Source of the DNA: Massilia sp. 9I
GTDB lineage: Bacteria; Pseudomonadota; Gammaproteobacteria; Burkholderiales; Burkholderiaceae_D
Assembly: GCF_902506415.1 (NCBI RefSeq)
Contig: NZ_LR733275.1
Location: 4,001,856 to 4,065,855 of the forward strand
Length of the DNA: 64,000 bases
Reading direction: 5' to 3'
This document shows, one piece after another, positions 55,640 through 64,000 of this stretch. The position numbers and the translations under genes were made by a program. The first letter of the stretch is position 1, and every line of letters starts with the position of its first letter. The notes under the pieces were generated by a model that was not told the origin of the DNA, did not search any database, and worked only from the letters and a program-made list of their open reading frames with translations.

Positions 55640-56581
55640 ATGGAACGCATGGCCACGGATGACATCCCGGCGTTCATCGGCGGGAGGGAAGGCGAGGGAC
55701 GGCGCGCGCTCATCACGGGCCTGCGCGGTTTCACCGGCTACTACATGGCGCAGGAGCTCACGGCTGCCGGCTACCGTGTCTACGGCACCGTCATGCCGGG
55801 TGAAGAGCTGGGACCGGACATCCATGCCGTCGACCTGTGCGACCGCGAAGCGGTGCAGCGCATGGTCGACGAGGTGCAGCCCGACGTGGTCGCGCACCTG
55901 GCCGGCATCGCCTTCGTGGCCCACACCAATTCCGAACTGATCTACCGCGTCAACGTGGTCGGCACGCGCAACCTGCTGGAGGCGCTCGCCAACGGCAAGC
56001 ACCGCCCCACCAGCGTGCTGTTGGCCTCTTCGGCCAACATCTACGGCAACGCCAGCGTGCCCGTCATCGACGAGAACGTGGCGCCCGCGCCGGCCAACGA
56101 CTACGCCGTTTCCAAGCTGGCCATGGAATACATGGCGCGCCTGTGGATGGACAAGCTGCCGATCGTCATCGCGCGCCCGTTCAACTACACCGGTATCGGC
56201 CAGGCCGAGAACTTCCTGCTGCCGAAGATCGTGTCGCACTTCCGCCGCAACGAGAAGCGCATCGAGCTGGGCAACCTGGCGATCGCGCGCGACTTCTCCG
56301 ACGTGCGCATGGTGGCGCGCGCCTACCGCCGCCTGATGGCCGTGGCGCCGAGCGGCGAAGCCTTCAACGTCTGCTCCGGCAGCTCGCACTCGCTGGCCAA
56401 TCTCATCGACATGATGAGCGAGATCGCCGGCTACCACATCGACGTCCACGTCAACCCGGCCTTTGTCCGCGCCAACGACGTGCTGACGCTGGCGGGCAGC
56501 AACAGCAAGCTGACCGCCGTCATCGGCCAACTCGAACCGACGCCGCTGTCCGAGACGCTGCGCTGGATGTACCTGGCGTGA
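55640..56581 (+). CDS. rmd: GDP-6-deoxy-D-mannose (GDP-D-rhamnose) reductase-type epimerase/dehydratase
   Basis: A 313-residue extended SDR with the motif GLRGFTG (residues about 28-34), SSANIYGN and the YAVSKLAME catalytic pair. It reduces GDP-4-keto-6-deoxymannose, and position after gmd and the short length fit Rmd rather than a fucose synthase (Fcl). A 4-epimerase-type NDP-sugar enzyme cannot be excluded. Its stop codon shares GTGA with the start of the first glycosyltransferase, so expression is coupled. Confidence 0.88.
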   Translation: MERMATDDIPAFIGGREGEGRRALITGLRGFTGYYMAQELTAAGYRVYGTVMPGEELGPDIHAVDLCDREAVQRMVDEVQPDVVAHLAGIAFVAHTNSELIYRVNVVGTRNLLEALANGKHRPTSVLLASSANIYGNASVPVIDENVAPAPANDYAVSKLAMEYMARLWMDKLPIVIARPFNYTGIGQAENFLLPKIVSHFRRNEKRIELGNLAIARDFSDVRMVARAYRRLMAVAPSGEAFNVCSGSSHSLANLIDMMSEIAGYHIDVHVNPAFVRANDVLTLAGSNSKLTAVIGQLEPTPLSETLRWMYLA

Positions 56582-57729
56582 GTGGCGGCGGTCTCACCGT
56601 CGGACTCGGAACGACCATGATCGAACCGGGCCTGACCGGCGGCCGCCTCGACGGCATCGGGGTCTACACCCGGGCGCTGCTGCGCCACTTGCCGCGGACC
56701 GGCTGCACCGTGCTTCCGTATTCCTGGCCGCGCCCAAGGATGGGAAAAAGCGCGAGCGGGGAGGGCATCAGCATCGGCCAGCCCATGCCGCAATCCTTCG
56801 AAAAAGCCTCGCTGGTCGACCTGGCCACGCCCGGCGCCCACCGCGTCCACATGCCGGCCGACCTGTTCCACGTCACCGACTACCGCATCGTGCGCATGGA
56901 CTGTCCCGTCGTCGCGACCCTGCACGACGCGCTGCCCATCAAGTATCCCGAGTGGTGCAATCCGCGCCTGCGCAGCGTCAAGAACTGGCTGCAGCGCAAG
57001 GCCACGGCCAAGGCCGACCACGTGATCGCCTTGTCCTACTTCGCCATCGACGAACTGGTCGAGTGCTTCGACGTGAACCCGCAGCGCGTCTCCGTGGTCT
57101 ATTGTGGCGTGGACGACGAATGGCTCGAACCGGCAGACCTTGAGGCCGTGGCGGCCACGCTGGCTGAATACAAACTGAACCCTGGCTATTTCCTCACCGT
57201 CGGCACGCTGCAGCCGCGCAAGAACGTCGGCCGCCTGCTCGACGCCTGGCTGATGCTGCCCAAGGCGCTGCGCGACGAGCGCGCGCTGGTGGTGGTCGGC
57301 GCGCGCGGCTGGCGCTGCGAGGAGTTGGTCGCCCGCCTGCAGGCCGCGCAAGGCCAGGGCGAGAACGTGGTCTGGCTCGACAAGGTGACCGACGCGCAGG
57401 CGCTGCGCCACCTGTACGCGGGCGCCGGCGTGTTCGCCTTTCCTTCGCTGTACGAAGGCTTCGGCATTCCCGTGGTCGAGGCTTTCGCCTCGCGTGTGCC
57501 GGTGGTGGCTTCCAACGCCAGCTCGCTGCCCGAAGTGACGCAAGGCGCGGCGCTGGACGTCGATCCGCTCGACACCGCCCTGCTGGCGGAGGCGCTGCAT
57601 ACCCTGGCCACGAACAATGCCGAGCGCGCGCGCTGCATCGCCGCCGGGCGCGCACGCGCCGAGCAACTGACCTGGCACGCCACCGCACGGCAAACGGCCG
57701 AGGTGTACCGTACAGTCCTTTCGCAGTAA
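56578..57729 (+). CDS. GT4-family glycosyltransferase (first)
   Basis: A 383-residue glycosyltransferase with two Rossmann domains. Family parts include LHDALPIKYPEW, the linker VGTLQPRKNVGRLLDAW, and the donor-binding EGFGIPVVEAFASRVPVVASNASSLPEV segment (acid-type E-x7-E motif). The start is a GTG at 56578 forming GTGA with the rmd stop. The conserved GLGTTMIEPGLTGG segment begins eight residues in, so the GTG is preferred to the later ATG at 56617. It probably adds rhamnose or mannose to a growing surface polysaccharide, as in A-band or O-antigen loci. Confidence 0.9.
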   Translation: MSGGGLTVGLGTTMIEPGLTGGRLDGIGVYTRALLRHLPRTGCTVLPYSWPRPRMGKSASGEGISIGQPMPQSFEKASLVDLATPGAHRVHMPADLFHVTDYRIVRMDCPVVATLHDALPIKYPEWCNPRLRSVKNWLQRKATAKADHVIALSYFAIDELVECFDVNPQRVSVVYCGVDDEWLEPADLEAVAATLAEYKLNPGYFLTVGTLQPRKNVGRLLDAWLMLPKALRDERALVVVGARGWRCEELVARLQAAQGQGENVVWLDKVTDAQALRHLYAGAGVFAFPSLYEGFGIPVVEAFASRVPVVASNASSLPEVTQGAALDVDPLDTALLAEALHTLATNNAERARCIAAGRARAEQLTWHATARQTAEVYRTVLSQ

Positions 57730-57738
57730 GCTTCCAAC

Positions 57739-58908
57739 ATGCGTGTTCTTCATTTCTACAAGACCTACTATCCGGACTCGGTCGGCGGCATCGAACAGGT
57801 GATCCGCCAGCTGTGTGTCGGCACGACGCGCCTGGGCGTGACCAATACCGTGCTGTCGCTGTCGCGACAGAAGGAGCTGGCCCCGATCCAGTTCGACGGC
57901 CACACCGTGGTGCGCACGCCGCTGAACTTCGAGATCGCCTCGAATGCCTGCTCCTGGCAGGCGCTGGGCGCGCTGTCGCGCATGGCCCGGGATGCGGACG
58001 TGGTGCACTACCACTTCCCCTGGCCCTTCATGGACCTGGCGCACTTCATGGCGCGCGTGAACAAGCCGGCCGTGGTCAGCTACCACTCCGACATCGTGCG
58101 CCAGAAGCGCTGGCTGCGCCTGTACCAGCCGCTCAAGTTCCGCTTCCTCGACAGCGTCGACGCCATCGTCGCGGCCTCGCCCAACTACCTCGATTCTTCG
58201 GCGGTGCTGGAGCGCTACCGCGACAAGACCCGCGTCATCACCTATGGCCTGGACAAGGCGACCTACCCGAGCGTGGAACCCTGCCGCCTGGCGCACTGGC
58301 GGGCAAAGGTGGGGCCGAAGTTCTTCCTGTTCGTGGGCGTGCTGCGCTACTACAAGGGCCTGCACATCCTGTTAGAGGCGGCCAAGGGGCTGGACTATCC
58401 GATCGTGATCGTCGGCACCGGGCCGGAAGAGCAGGCGCTGAAGGAGCAGGCCGCGCGCCTGGGCCTGAAGCACGTCATGTTCACCGGCGCGCTGGACGAG
58501 CCCGACAAGGCGGCGCTGCTGACGCTGTGCCATGCGCTGGCCTTCCCTTCGCACCTGCGCTCGGAAGCTTTCGGCATCTCGCTGCTGGAAGGCGCGATGT
58601 ACGGTAAACCCATGATCTCCTGCGAGATCGGCACCGGCACCACCTACATCAACCGCGCCAACGAGACCGGCCTGGTGGTGCCGCCATCCGATCCGGCGGC
58701 CCTGCGCGGCGCCATGCAGGCGCTGTGGAACGATCCGGAGCTGGCGCGCCGCATGGGCGTGCGCGCCGAGCAGCGCTACCACGAGCTGTTCACCTCCGAA
58801 CAGATGGCGGCGAGCTATACGGACCTGTACCGGGAGCTTGTGGCGCGCGGCGCGACCGCGAATGCCGGCGCCGGTGTGGGACTGGCGGGCGTGCCGCCGA
58901 CCCGATAA
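57739..58908 (+). CDS. GT4-family glycosyltransferase (second)
   Basis: A 389-residue glycosyltransferase of the same fold: KTYYPDSVGGIEQVIRQL near the N terminus (acceptor side), YHSDIVRQKRW, GVLRYYKGLHILLEAAKGL in the linker and RSEAFGISLLEGAMYGKPMIS in the donor site. It lies nine bases after the first transferase, completing the gmd-rmd-GT4-GT4 operon. Donor and linkage are unknown, though a rhamnosyl or mannosyl transferase fits the context. Transport genes (Wzm/Wzt or Wzx) are not in the window. Confidence 0.9.
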   Translation: MRVLHFYKTYYPDSVGGIEQVIRQLCVGTTRLGVTNTVLSLSRQKELAPIQFDGHTVVRTPLNFEIASNACSWQALGALSRMARDADVVHYHFPWPFMDLAHFMARVNKPAVVSYHSDIVRQKRWLRLYQPLKFRFLDSVDAIVAASPNYLDSSAVLERYRDKTRVITYGLDKATYPSVEPCRLAHWRAKVGPKFFLFVGVLRYYKGLHILLEAAKGLDYPIVIVGTGPEEQALKEQAARLGLKHVMFTGALDEPDKAALLTLCHALAFPSHLRSEAFGISLLEGAMYGKPMISCEIGTGTTYINRANETGLVVPPSDPAALRGAMQALWNDPELARRMGVRAEQRYHELFTSEQMAASYTDLYRELVARGATANAGAGVGLAGVPPTR

Positions 58909-58920
58909 AGCTCGCGGCGT

Positions 58921-58941
58921 GGGTGGGCGTTGCGCCCACCC
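58921..58941. terminator. Hairpin between the converging GT4 and HD-GYP genes
   Basis: GGGTGGGCG-TTG-CGCCCACCC is a perfect 9-bp stem with a three-base loop, followed by GAAAAAAC on the plus strand. The A-run is not a plus-strand T-run terminator, so it may serve both convergent genes as a roadblock or 3'-end structure. Confidence 0.55.
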
Positions 58942-58950
58942 GAAAAAACA

Positions 58951-59943
58951 TCAGGCTTCGGCCCAGCGCTGCTGCACCGCCCGCACCGCCGGCATCTGTT
59001 CCAGGAACAGGTCAACCAGCGCCGGGTCGAAGTGGCGGCCCTTCTGCTCGCGCAGTAAGGTCAGCGCTTCTTCTTCCGTCCACGCCTTCTTGTACGGCCG
59101 CTTCGAGGTCAGGGCGTCGAACACGTCGGCGATCGCCACGATGCGGCCCACCAGCGGGATATCGTTGCCGCGCAGGCCGTGCGGATAGCCGCTGCCGTCG
59201 TACTTCTCGTGGTGGGTCAGGGCGATCTGCGCCGCCAGCGCCAGCATGCCGCCTTCATGGTCGCCGATGATCTCGGCGCCGATCGTGACGTGGCTCTGCA
59301 TGATTTTCCATTCGTCCGGATCGAGCGGTCCGGGTTTCTGCAGGATGCGATCCGGGATGCCGATCTTGCCCACGTCGTGCATCGGCGCCGCGTGCAGCAG
59401 ATCGTCGGCCTCCGCTTCGTTCATGCCGGCCGCAATGCCGAGGATGCGCGAGAAGTGGCTCATGCGGATCACGTGCAGGCCGGTCTCGTTGTCCTTGTAC
59501 TCGGCCGCCAGGCCGAGGCGCTGGACGATCTCCAGGCGCGTCGCGCGCAGCTCTTCCATGCGCACCAGCGACAGGTGGGTGCGCACGCGCGCGCGCACGA
59601 TCGGCGGGCTGACCGGCTTGGTGATGTAGTCCACCGCGCCGGCCTCGAAGCCTTCCAGTTCGTCGGCGGTGTCGGTCAGCGCGGTCACGAAGATCACCGG
59701 GATCGCGGCGGTGGCGGGATTCGCCTTCAGCGCGGCGCATACTTCATAGCCGGACATCCCCGGCATCATCACGTCGAGCAGCACCAGGTCGGGACTCTCC
59801 TGGCGCGCCAGTTCGAGCGCGCGCGCGCCGTCCTTGGCGAACAGCAGGCGGTAGTGGTCTTGCAGGATCTGGCGCAGCAGTTGCAGGTTGCTGGCCTCGT
59901 CGTCGACCGCCAGGATCAGCGGCCGGTTGTTCGGTTGGGTCAT
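58951..59943 (-). CDS. HD-GYP response regulator (RpfG-like c-di-GMP phosphodiesterase)
   Basis: A 330-residue protein. A receiver domain covers about residues 5-125 (phospho-acceptor Asp57 in [10 protein letters not shown]). An HD-GYP domain covers about 140-325, with His189-Asp190 in [22 protein letters not shown] (244-254) and [16 protein letters not shown]. The HD and GYP motifs are intact, so c-di-GMP hydrolysis is expected. It begins 26 bases after the MHYT hybrid kinase on the same strand and is likely its phospho-target. The ATG at 59943 with AGGA upstream is preferred to a TTG at 59952. Confidence 0.93.
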   Translation of the reverse strand: MTQPNNRPLILAVDDEASNLQLLRQILQDHYRLLFAKDGARALELARQESPDLVLLDVMMPGMSGYEVCAALKANPATAAIPVIFVTALTDTADELEGFEAGAVDYITKPVSPPIVRARVRTHLSLVRMEELRATRLEIVQRLGLAAEYKDNETGLHVIRMSHFSRILGIAAGMNEAEADDLLHAAPMHDVGKIGIPDRILQKPGPLDPDEWKIMQSHVTIGAEIIGDHEGGMLALAAQIALTHHEKYDGSGYPHGLRGNDIPLVGRIVAIADVFDALTSKRPYKKAWTEEEALTLLREQKGRHFDPALVDLFLEQMPAVRAVQQRWAEA

Positions 59944-59969
59944 TCTGGTCAATCCTGTGATACGCGCTG

Positions 59970-62900
59970 TTATTCTTCGGTGCCCAGGGTGACCATCACG
60001 GTCTCCAGCTGTTCCAGGGCGGAGTCGAATTCGAAGTCACCGATCGCGCCCTGGATCTGGGCCACGCGCGGCGCCACCGGATGGCCGGCGAGCGCCGCCG
60101 CCAGGCCGGCCAGGGCGGCGTCGTCGAGGGCGCCGCGGCGCAAGGACTGCAGCAGCAGGCCGCCCGCGCGGCGTGCGCGCGCCAGGTCGTAGGGCGCCGC
60201 TTCCGGCGCCGCGGTCGGCTGCGGGCTGTTGTCGCGGATCGCGGCCAGCGCCTCGGACAGGGCCGCGGTCGAGACTTCGAGTGCAGCCGCGGCCGCGCGC
60301 TCGTCGGTCGGCACGCTGTTCGTGGCGTGCTCCAGCTTCGACAGCGCGTCCGACAGCTGCTCCAGGCCGACGTTGGCGGCAACGCCGCGCACCCGGTGCG
60401 CCAGCATGCGCAGTTCCTGGTGCGAGCCGCCCGCCGCGTGCAGCTGCAGCGTGGCGGCGAGGTCGCCGTACTGGCGGCCGAAGTGCTCGAGCGCTTCGGC
60501 ATAGACGTCGGCCTTGTCGGCCCAGCGGTGCAGGCCGGCGCGCCGGTTCAGCACTTCGCGCGCCGCTGCCGGGACCGCGAGCGCGTCCTTGTCGGCCTGC
60601 TGGCCGATGCCCAGCACGCGCGCGATCTCGTGCGACAGCGTGAACCAGTCGACCGGCTTGGTCGCGAAGCCGTCCATGCCTACCTCGACACTGGCGCGGC
60701 GATGCTCGGCCAGCACGCTGGCGGTCATCGCGATCACCGGCGTGCGGCGTTTGCCGGTCGCGGCTTCATGGGCGCGGATCGCGCGGGTGGCGCTCAAGCC
60801 GTCGAGGGTCGGCATCTGGAAGTCCATCAGCACCAGGTCGTATTCGCCCTGCTTGGCCTGTTCCAGCACGGCGGCGCCGTCCGATACCGCGGTCAGGCTG
60901 TGGCCGCGGCGCGCCAGCAGCAGCTGCAGCAGTTCCAGGTTCTGCGGCACGTCGTCGGCGGCCAGCACGCGCAGCGGCGGCAGCACGGCGGCGCTGCGCA
61001 CGCGCGGCGCCTGCTGCGCGAAGCGCGCCAGCACCAGCGGCAGGCGCACGTGGAAAGTGGTGCCCTTGCCCAGTTCGGACTCGGCCCAGATGCGGCCGCC
61101 CATCAGCTCGACCAGCTGCTTGCTGATCGTGGTGCCCAGGCCCGTGCCGCCGAAGCGGCGCGTCATCGAGGCGTCGGCCTGGGTGAAGGGGTTGAAGATC
61201 GCCTGCAGGCGTTCCGGGGCAATGCCGATGCCGGTGTCGGTCACCGCGATGCACAGCTGGTCGCCGTCGGCAGCGACACGCAGCGTGACCGTGCCTTGCG
61301 GCGTGAACTTGATTGCGTTGTCGAGCAGGTTGGTCAGCACCTGGCGCACGCGTAGCTCGTCGCCGCGCAGGCCGGTCGGCAGCGCCGGGTCGTAGTGGAT
61401 GTCGAGGTGCAGGCCCTTGGCGCGCGCATTCGCCGCCAGGGTCGAGGACAGTTCGTCGATCAGCGACAGCAGGTTGTAGTCGTTCTGCTCCAGCTCGACC
61501 GCGCCCTTTTCCAGCTTGGCGGTGTCGAGGATCTCGTTGAGCAGGCGCAGCAGGGCGCGGCCGGCGTTGCGGATGGTGTCGAGGTGGCGCCGCTGTTCCT
61601 TGTTCAGCTCACCGTCGAGCAGCACGTCGGTGAAGCCGAGGATCGAGTTCATCGGCGTGCGGATCTCGTGGCTCATGTTCGCGACGAAAGTAGCGCGCGC
61701 GGCGGCGGCCTGCTCGGCCTTGTCCTTGGCGTCGCGCAGCGCGTCTTCCATCAAACGGCGCTCGGTGATATCGAGGATGACGCCGTCGAGCCAGGTCACC
61801 TCGCCGTCGTCGTTGCGCACGCCGCTGCCGTTTTCCCACAGCCAGCGCACGCTGCCGTCCTTGTGCAGCAGGCGGTATTCGATCAGGTATGGGCGGTCCT
61901 CGCGCAGTGCGGTGGCGATCTTCTCGTTGATCTCCACGCGGTCGGTGGCGTGGATCAGGGTGCCGAAGGCGCGGCGCGGCGTGTCGCCGATGAAGTCCGC
62001 GGCGGGGTAGCCGGTGACGCGTTCGACCGCGTCGCTGATGAAGACCATCGGCCAGTCGCCCTCCAGGGTGCTGCGGAAGGAGATGCCGGGGATGTTGCCG
62101 ATCAGGGAGCGGAACTGCTGTTCGCTCGCGTGCAGCGCCTGCATGATGGCGCGCCGTTCGCTGATGTCGGTGATGAAGCAGACGAACAGGTCCTGGTTGC
62201 CCAGGCGGGCATGGCCGATCGCGCGCCGGATCGGCACCAGGCTGCCGTCCTTGCGCTTGCCCATGATCTCGCTGCTGCCCGACATCGATGGGGTGTAGCC
62301 GTCGGTGATCAGGCCGAGCAGGCCGTCATGCGAGGCGCTGTCGTCGTCGGCGATCAGGAGGCTGGCGCTGCGGCCGACGATCTCGTCGCGCTGCCAGCCG
62401 AAGATGCGCTCGGCCGAGGCGTTGAATTCGCTGATGGTGCCGTCGCGGCCGATGGTGATCACGCCGTCCACCGTGGTGGTGAGCAGGGCGCGCATCCAGG
62501 CTTCGCTGCGCTGCAGGTCGAGGAACATCTGGCGGTAGCGCAGCAGGCCGTTGGCGGCGACCACCAGGCCGGTGAAGACCACGGTGATCAGCGAGATCGC
62601 AATCGCCAGGAAGGAGCTGTTCGACGAGGCAAGGCTGTTTGGCTCGACCTGCCCGACGAAGCGTGCTGCAGCCATGCCGGTGTAGTGCATGCCGGCGATG
62701 GCGCAGCCCATCACGGTGGCGGCCAACAGCAGGCGGCGCGATTCGCTCAGCTTCTTGAAGCGTGTGAGGCCGAAGCGCACGCCCAACGCCAGGGTGGCCA
62801 GCACCACGGCGACCACGATCGACAGCCCGAACATGGCGGGGTCGTAGCGCAATTGCAGGCTCATCTGCATGCCGGCCATGCCCGAGTAGTGCATGGCGCC

Positions 62901-63290
62901 GATACCGGCGCCGACCACGACGCCGCCGACCAGCAGGCCGGCCGGGCCGAGGCGCTGGCGCGAGATCAGGGCCAGCGCCACCGCCGACGCGCCGATGCTG
63001 GGCACGGCCGACATGATGGTGATCCACGGATCGTAGTCGATCGGGGTGCACAGGTTAAAGGCGAGCATGCCGATGAAGTGCATGGCCCAGACGCCGGCGC
63101 CCAGCGCCAGGCTGCCGCTGCCCAGCACGATGGCGCGGTGGGTACGGCTGGCTGCGGCCTGGCCGGCGATTTGCAGGCCCATCCAGGAAGAGAAAATGGC
63201 GATCAGGACCGACAGCAATACGAAACGCGGTTCGTAGACGCCGAAGGTGAGCAGCGACGGATCATCCGGTACTGAGAATAATTCAAGCAT
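59970..63290 (-). CDS. MHYT-PAS-PAS hybrid histidine kinase with receiver and HPt domains
   Basis: An 1106-residue membrane kinase. Seven-helix MHYT sensor (about residues 20-245) with three MHxxGM motifs at 70-75, 133-138 and 201-206, which are thought to bind copper and sense a small gas such as O2, CO or NO. PAS 1 covers about 265-380 and PAS 2 about 385-510. The histidine kinase core has His541 in [12 protein letters not shown], an ATPase, a receiver with Asp823 ([10 protein letters not shown]) and a C-terminal HPt domain with His965 (AHRVRG). A full phosphorelay is therefore on one chain. The HD-GYP regulator follows in the operon, linking the signal to c-di-GMP. Confidence 0.94.
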   Translation of the reverse strand: MLELFSVPDDPSLLTFGVYEPRFVLLSVLIAIFSSWMGLQIAGQAAASRTHRAIVLGSGSLALGAGVWAMHFIGMLAFNLCTPIDYDPWITIMSAVPSIGASAVALALISRQRLGPAGLLVGGVVVGAGIGAMHYSGMAGMQMSLQLRYDPAMFGLSIVVAVVLATLALGVRFGLTRFKKLSESRRLLLAATVMGCAIAGMHYTGMAAARFVGQVEPNSLASSNSSFLAIAISLITVVFTGLVVAANGLLRYRQMFLDLQRSEAWMRALLTTTVDGVITIGRDGTISEFNASAERIFGWQRDEIVGRSASLLIADDDSASHDGLLGLITDGYTPSMSGSSEIMGKRKDGSLVPIRRAIGHARLGNQDLFVCFITDISERRAIMQALHASEQQFRSLIGNIPGISFRSTLEGDWPMVFISDAVERVTGYPAADFIGDTPRRAFGTLIHATDRVEINEKIATALREDRPYLIEYRLLHKDGSVRWLWENGSGVRNDDGEVTWLDGVILDITERRLMEDALRDAKDKAEQAAAARATFVANMSHEIRTPMNSILGFTDVLLDGELNKEQRRHLDTIRNAGRALLRLLNEILDTAKLEKGAVELEQNDYNLLSLIDELSSTLAANARAKGLHLDIHYDPALPTGLRGDELRVRQVLTNLLDNAIKFTPQGTVTLRVAADGDQLCIAVTDTGIGIAPERLQAIFNPFTQADASMTRRFGGTGLGTTISKQLVELMGGRIWAESELGKGTTFHVRLPLVLARFAQQAPRVRSAAVLPPLRVLAADDVPQNLELLQLLLARRGHSLTAVSDGAAVLEQAKQGEYDLVLMDFQMPTLDGLSATRAIRAHEAATGKRRTPVIAMTASVLAEHRRASVEVGMDGFATKPVDWFTLSHEIARVLGIGQQADKDALAVPAAAREVLNRRAGLHRWADKADVYAEALEHFGRQYGDLAATLQLHAAGGSHQELRMLAHRVRGVAANVGLEQLSDALSKLEHATNSVPTDERAAAAALEVSTAALSEALAAIRDNSPQPTAAPEAAPYDLARARRAGGLLLQSLRRGALDDAALAGLAAALAGHPVAPRVAQIQGAIGDFEFDSALEQLETVMVTLGTEE

Positions 63291-63516
63291 GGGCAGCTTT
63301 TGCGATATTTGGGCAATGAAAAGCGCCCGGGAATGGTCTCAGCAGTATCGCATTTTCATTTGGGAAAGTCTCGTTGAGCACAGGAATCATGCGGGTTTGA
63401 CCCGCGAATGTGTAGCGCATAAGCCACCGTGTGTCACGTTCCGCTAGGCATGCGTTGCGGAAAAATTACTGAAAGTGCTAACCTGTATTTAAAAGGCAAG
63501 TCATCTTCAGGGAAGT
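63291..63516. other. Divergent control region between MHYT kinase and solute-binding gene
   Basis: 226 bp without a gene. It should hold the promoters of both divergent genes. A small palindrome, GCGGGT-TTG-ACCCGC, at about 63389-63403 is the only structure seen. Upstream of the solute-binding gene, AGGGAAG is its ribosome-binding site. No clear -10/-35 pair was identified. Confidence 0.45.
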
Positions 63517-64000
63517 ATGCTGTTCATTCGACATCTCGCATTCGCACTCGCTGTCGCCAGTGGGGCGGCCGGCGCCGCGGTGGATGCGGCGCCGTCGGCC
63601 AGGCCGCGGCTCTACATCACGACCGAAACCTCGGCGCCGTCGAGCATGATGGACGGCACGCGCGTAATCGGCATCGCCACCGACAAGGTGCGCGAAGCCA
63701 TGCAGCGCGCCGGCGTCGACTACACCATCGAGCTACTGCCCTGGAAACGCGCCTACCTGGCCGCGCGTCAGCGCCCGGACGCCTGCGTCTATTCGACGTC
63801 GCGCACGCCGGAACGCGAAGGCCTGTTCAAATGGGTCGGTCCGACCGACGTCGGCCAGTGGGTGATGATGGCGCGCGCCGACAGCAAGCTGAAGCTGCAC
63901 AGCCTCGAGGATGCGCGCGGCCTGCGCATCGGCACCTACAACGGCGACGCGCGCGACGCCTACCTGCGCGCGCGCGGCTTCCGGGTCGATGCCGCCAACG
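63517..64000 (+). CDS. Periplasmic solute-binding protein (type 3 family), 3' truncated by window end
   Basis: The first 161 residues of an exported protein cut off by the window edge. A signal peptide (MLFIRHLAFALAVASGAAGA) is followed by the N-terminal lobe of a SBP_bac_3-like domain: YITTETSAPSSM, GIATDKVREAMQRAGVDYTIELLPWKRAYL, CVYSTSRTPEREGLFKWVGP and LRIGTYNGDARDAYL. Such proteins bind amino acids or other small ligands, and in this bacterial group many stand alone without a transporter. AGGGAAG lies just before the ATG. Ligand and 3' end unknown. Confidence 0.85.
   Translation, partial: MLFIRHLAFALAVASGAAGAAVDAAPSARPRLYITTETSAPSSMMDGTRVIGIATDKVREAMQRAGVDYTIELLPWKRAYLAARQRPDACVYSTSRTPEREGLFKWVGPTDVGQWVMMARADSKLKLHSLEDARGLRIGTYNGDARDAYLRARGFRVDAAN

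Overview
The window is high-GC (mid-60s %) bacterial chromosome. It is densely coded on both strands, and I saw no tRNA, rRNA, insertion sequence, phage gene or CRISPR array. Gene content and protein style suggest a betaproteobacterium of the Oxalobacteraceae (Massilia/Telluria-like): large TonB receptors, many LysR and FadR regulators, large c-di-GMP and hybrid-kinase proteins, a malic enzyme/PTA fusion and a plant-polymer locus. That assignment is inference from protein character, not from a marker gene.

Layout. 1-7158: two LysR regulators, a YdcF protein, a small membrane protein, catalase-peroxidase KatG, and a LysR/NmrA-SDR/SRPBCC set. 7168-24536: a pectin/galacturonate utilisation region. 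It holds a GH28 polygalacturonase, a TonB-dependent receptor, FadR regulator 1, an unrelated-looking BlaI/M56 pair, a pectate lyase-pectin methylesterase fusion and a rhamnogalacturonan acetylesterase. These are followed by FadR regulator 2, KdgD, alpha-ketoglutarate semialdehyde dehydrogenase, an MFS uronate-type transporter and an SMP-30 lactonase. Read as a pathway, pectin is cut and de-esterified outside the cell, fragments enter through the receptor and transporter, and galacturonate is oxidised to 2-oxoglutarate. Uronate dehydrogenase and galactarate dehydratase are not in the window. FadR-type dyads and near-identical promoters tie the receptor and the acetylesterase/lyase operon together.

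24597-36328: a cupin_8 protein, a PAS-PAS-GGDEF-EAL protein, glutaryl-CoA dehydrogenase, an AraC/SDR pair with a possible SD-masking hairpin, a flavin reductase, MsrA, a Cfa-type methyltransferase, a hemerythrin-PdxH fusion, TcdA and an FKBP. 36384-45773: cysteine synthase, a REP-like inverted repeat pair, an ArsR/CDF metal-efflux operon with a SmtB-like operator, LysR/MDR/LysE genes, an M16 peptidase, a metallophosphatase and PncC.

46188-54301: a hybrid histidine kinase is overlapped by a REC-PAS-GGDEF-EAL-REC protein, and the pair sits between pncC and thiL. MaeB follows. 54593-58908: a compact gmd-rmd-GT4-GT4 operon for GDP-D-rhamnose and rhamnose-containing surface glycan. 58951-63290: an HD-GYP response regulator with an MHYT hybrid kinase. 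The window ends inside a periplasmic solute-binding-protein gene (63517 onward). The most unusual items are the hemerythrin-PdxH fusion, the FadR-type promoter set of the pectin region, the two-REC c-di-GMP protein and the hairpin before the SDR gene.
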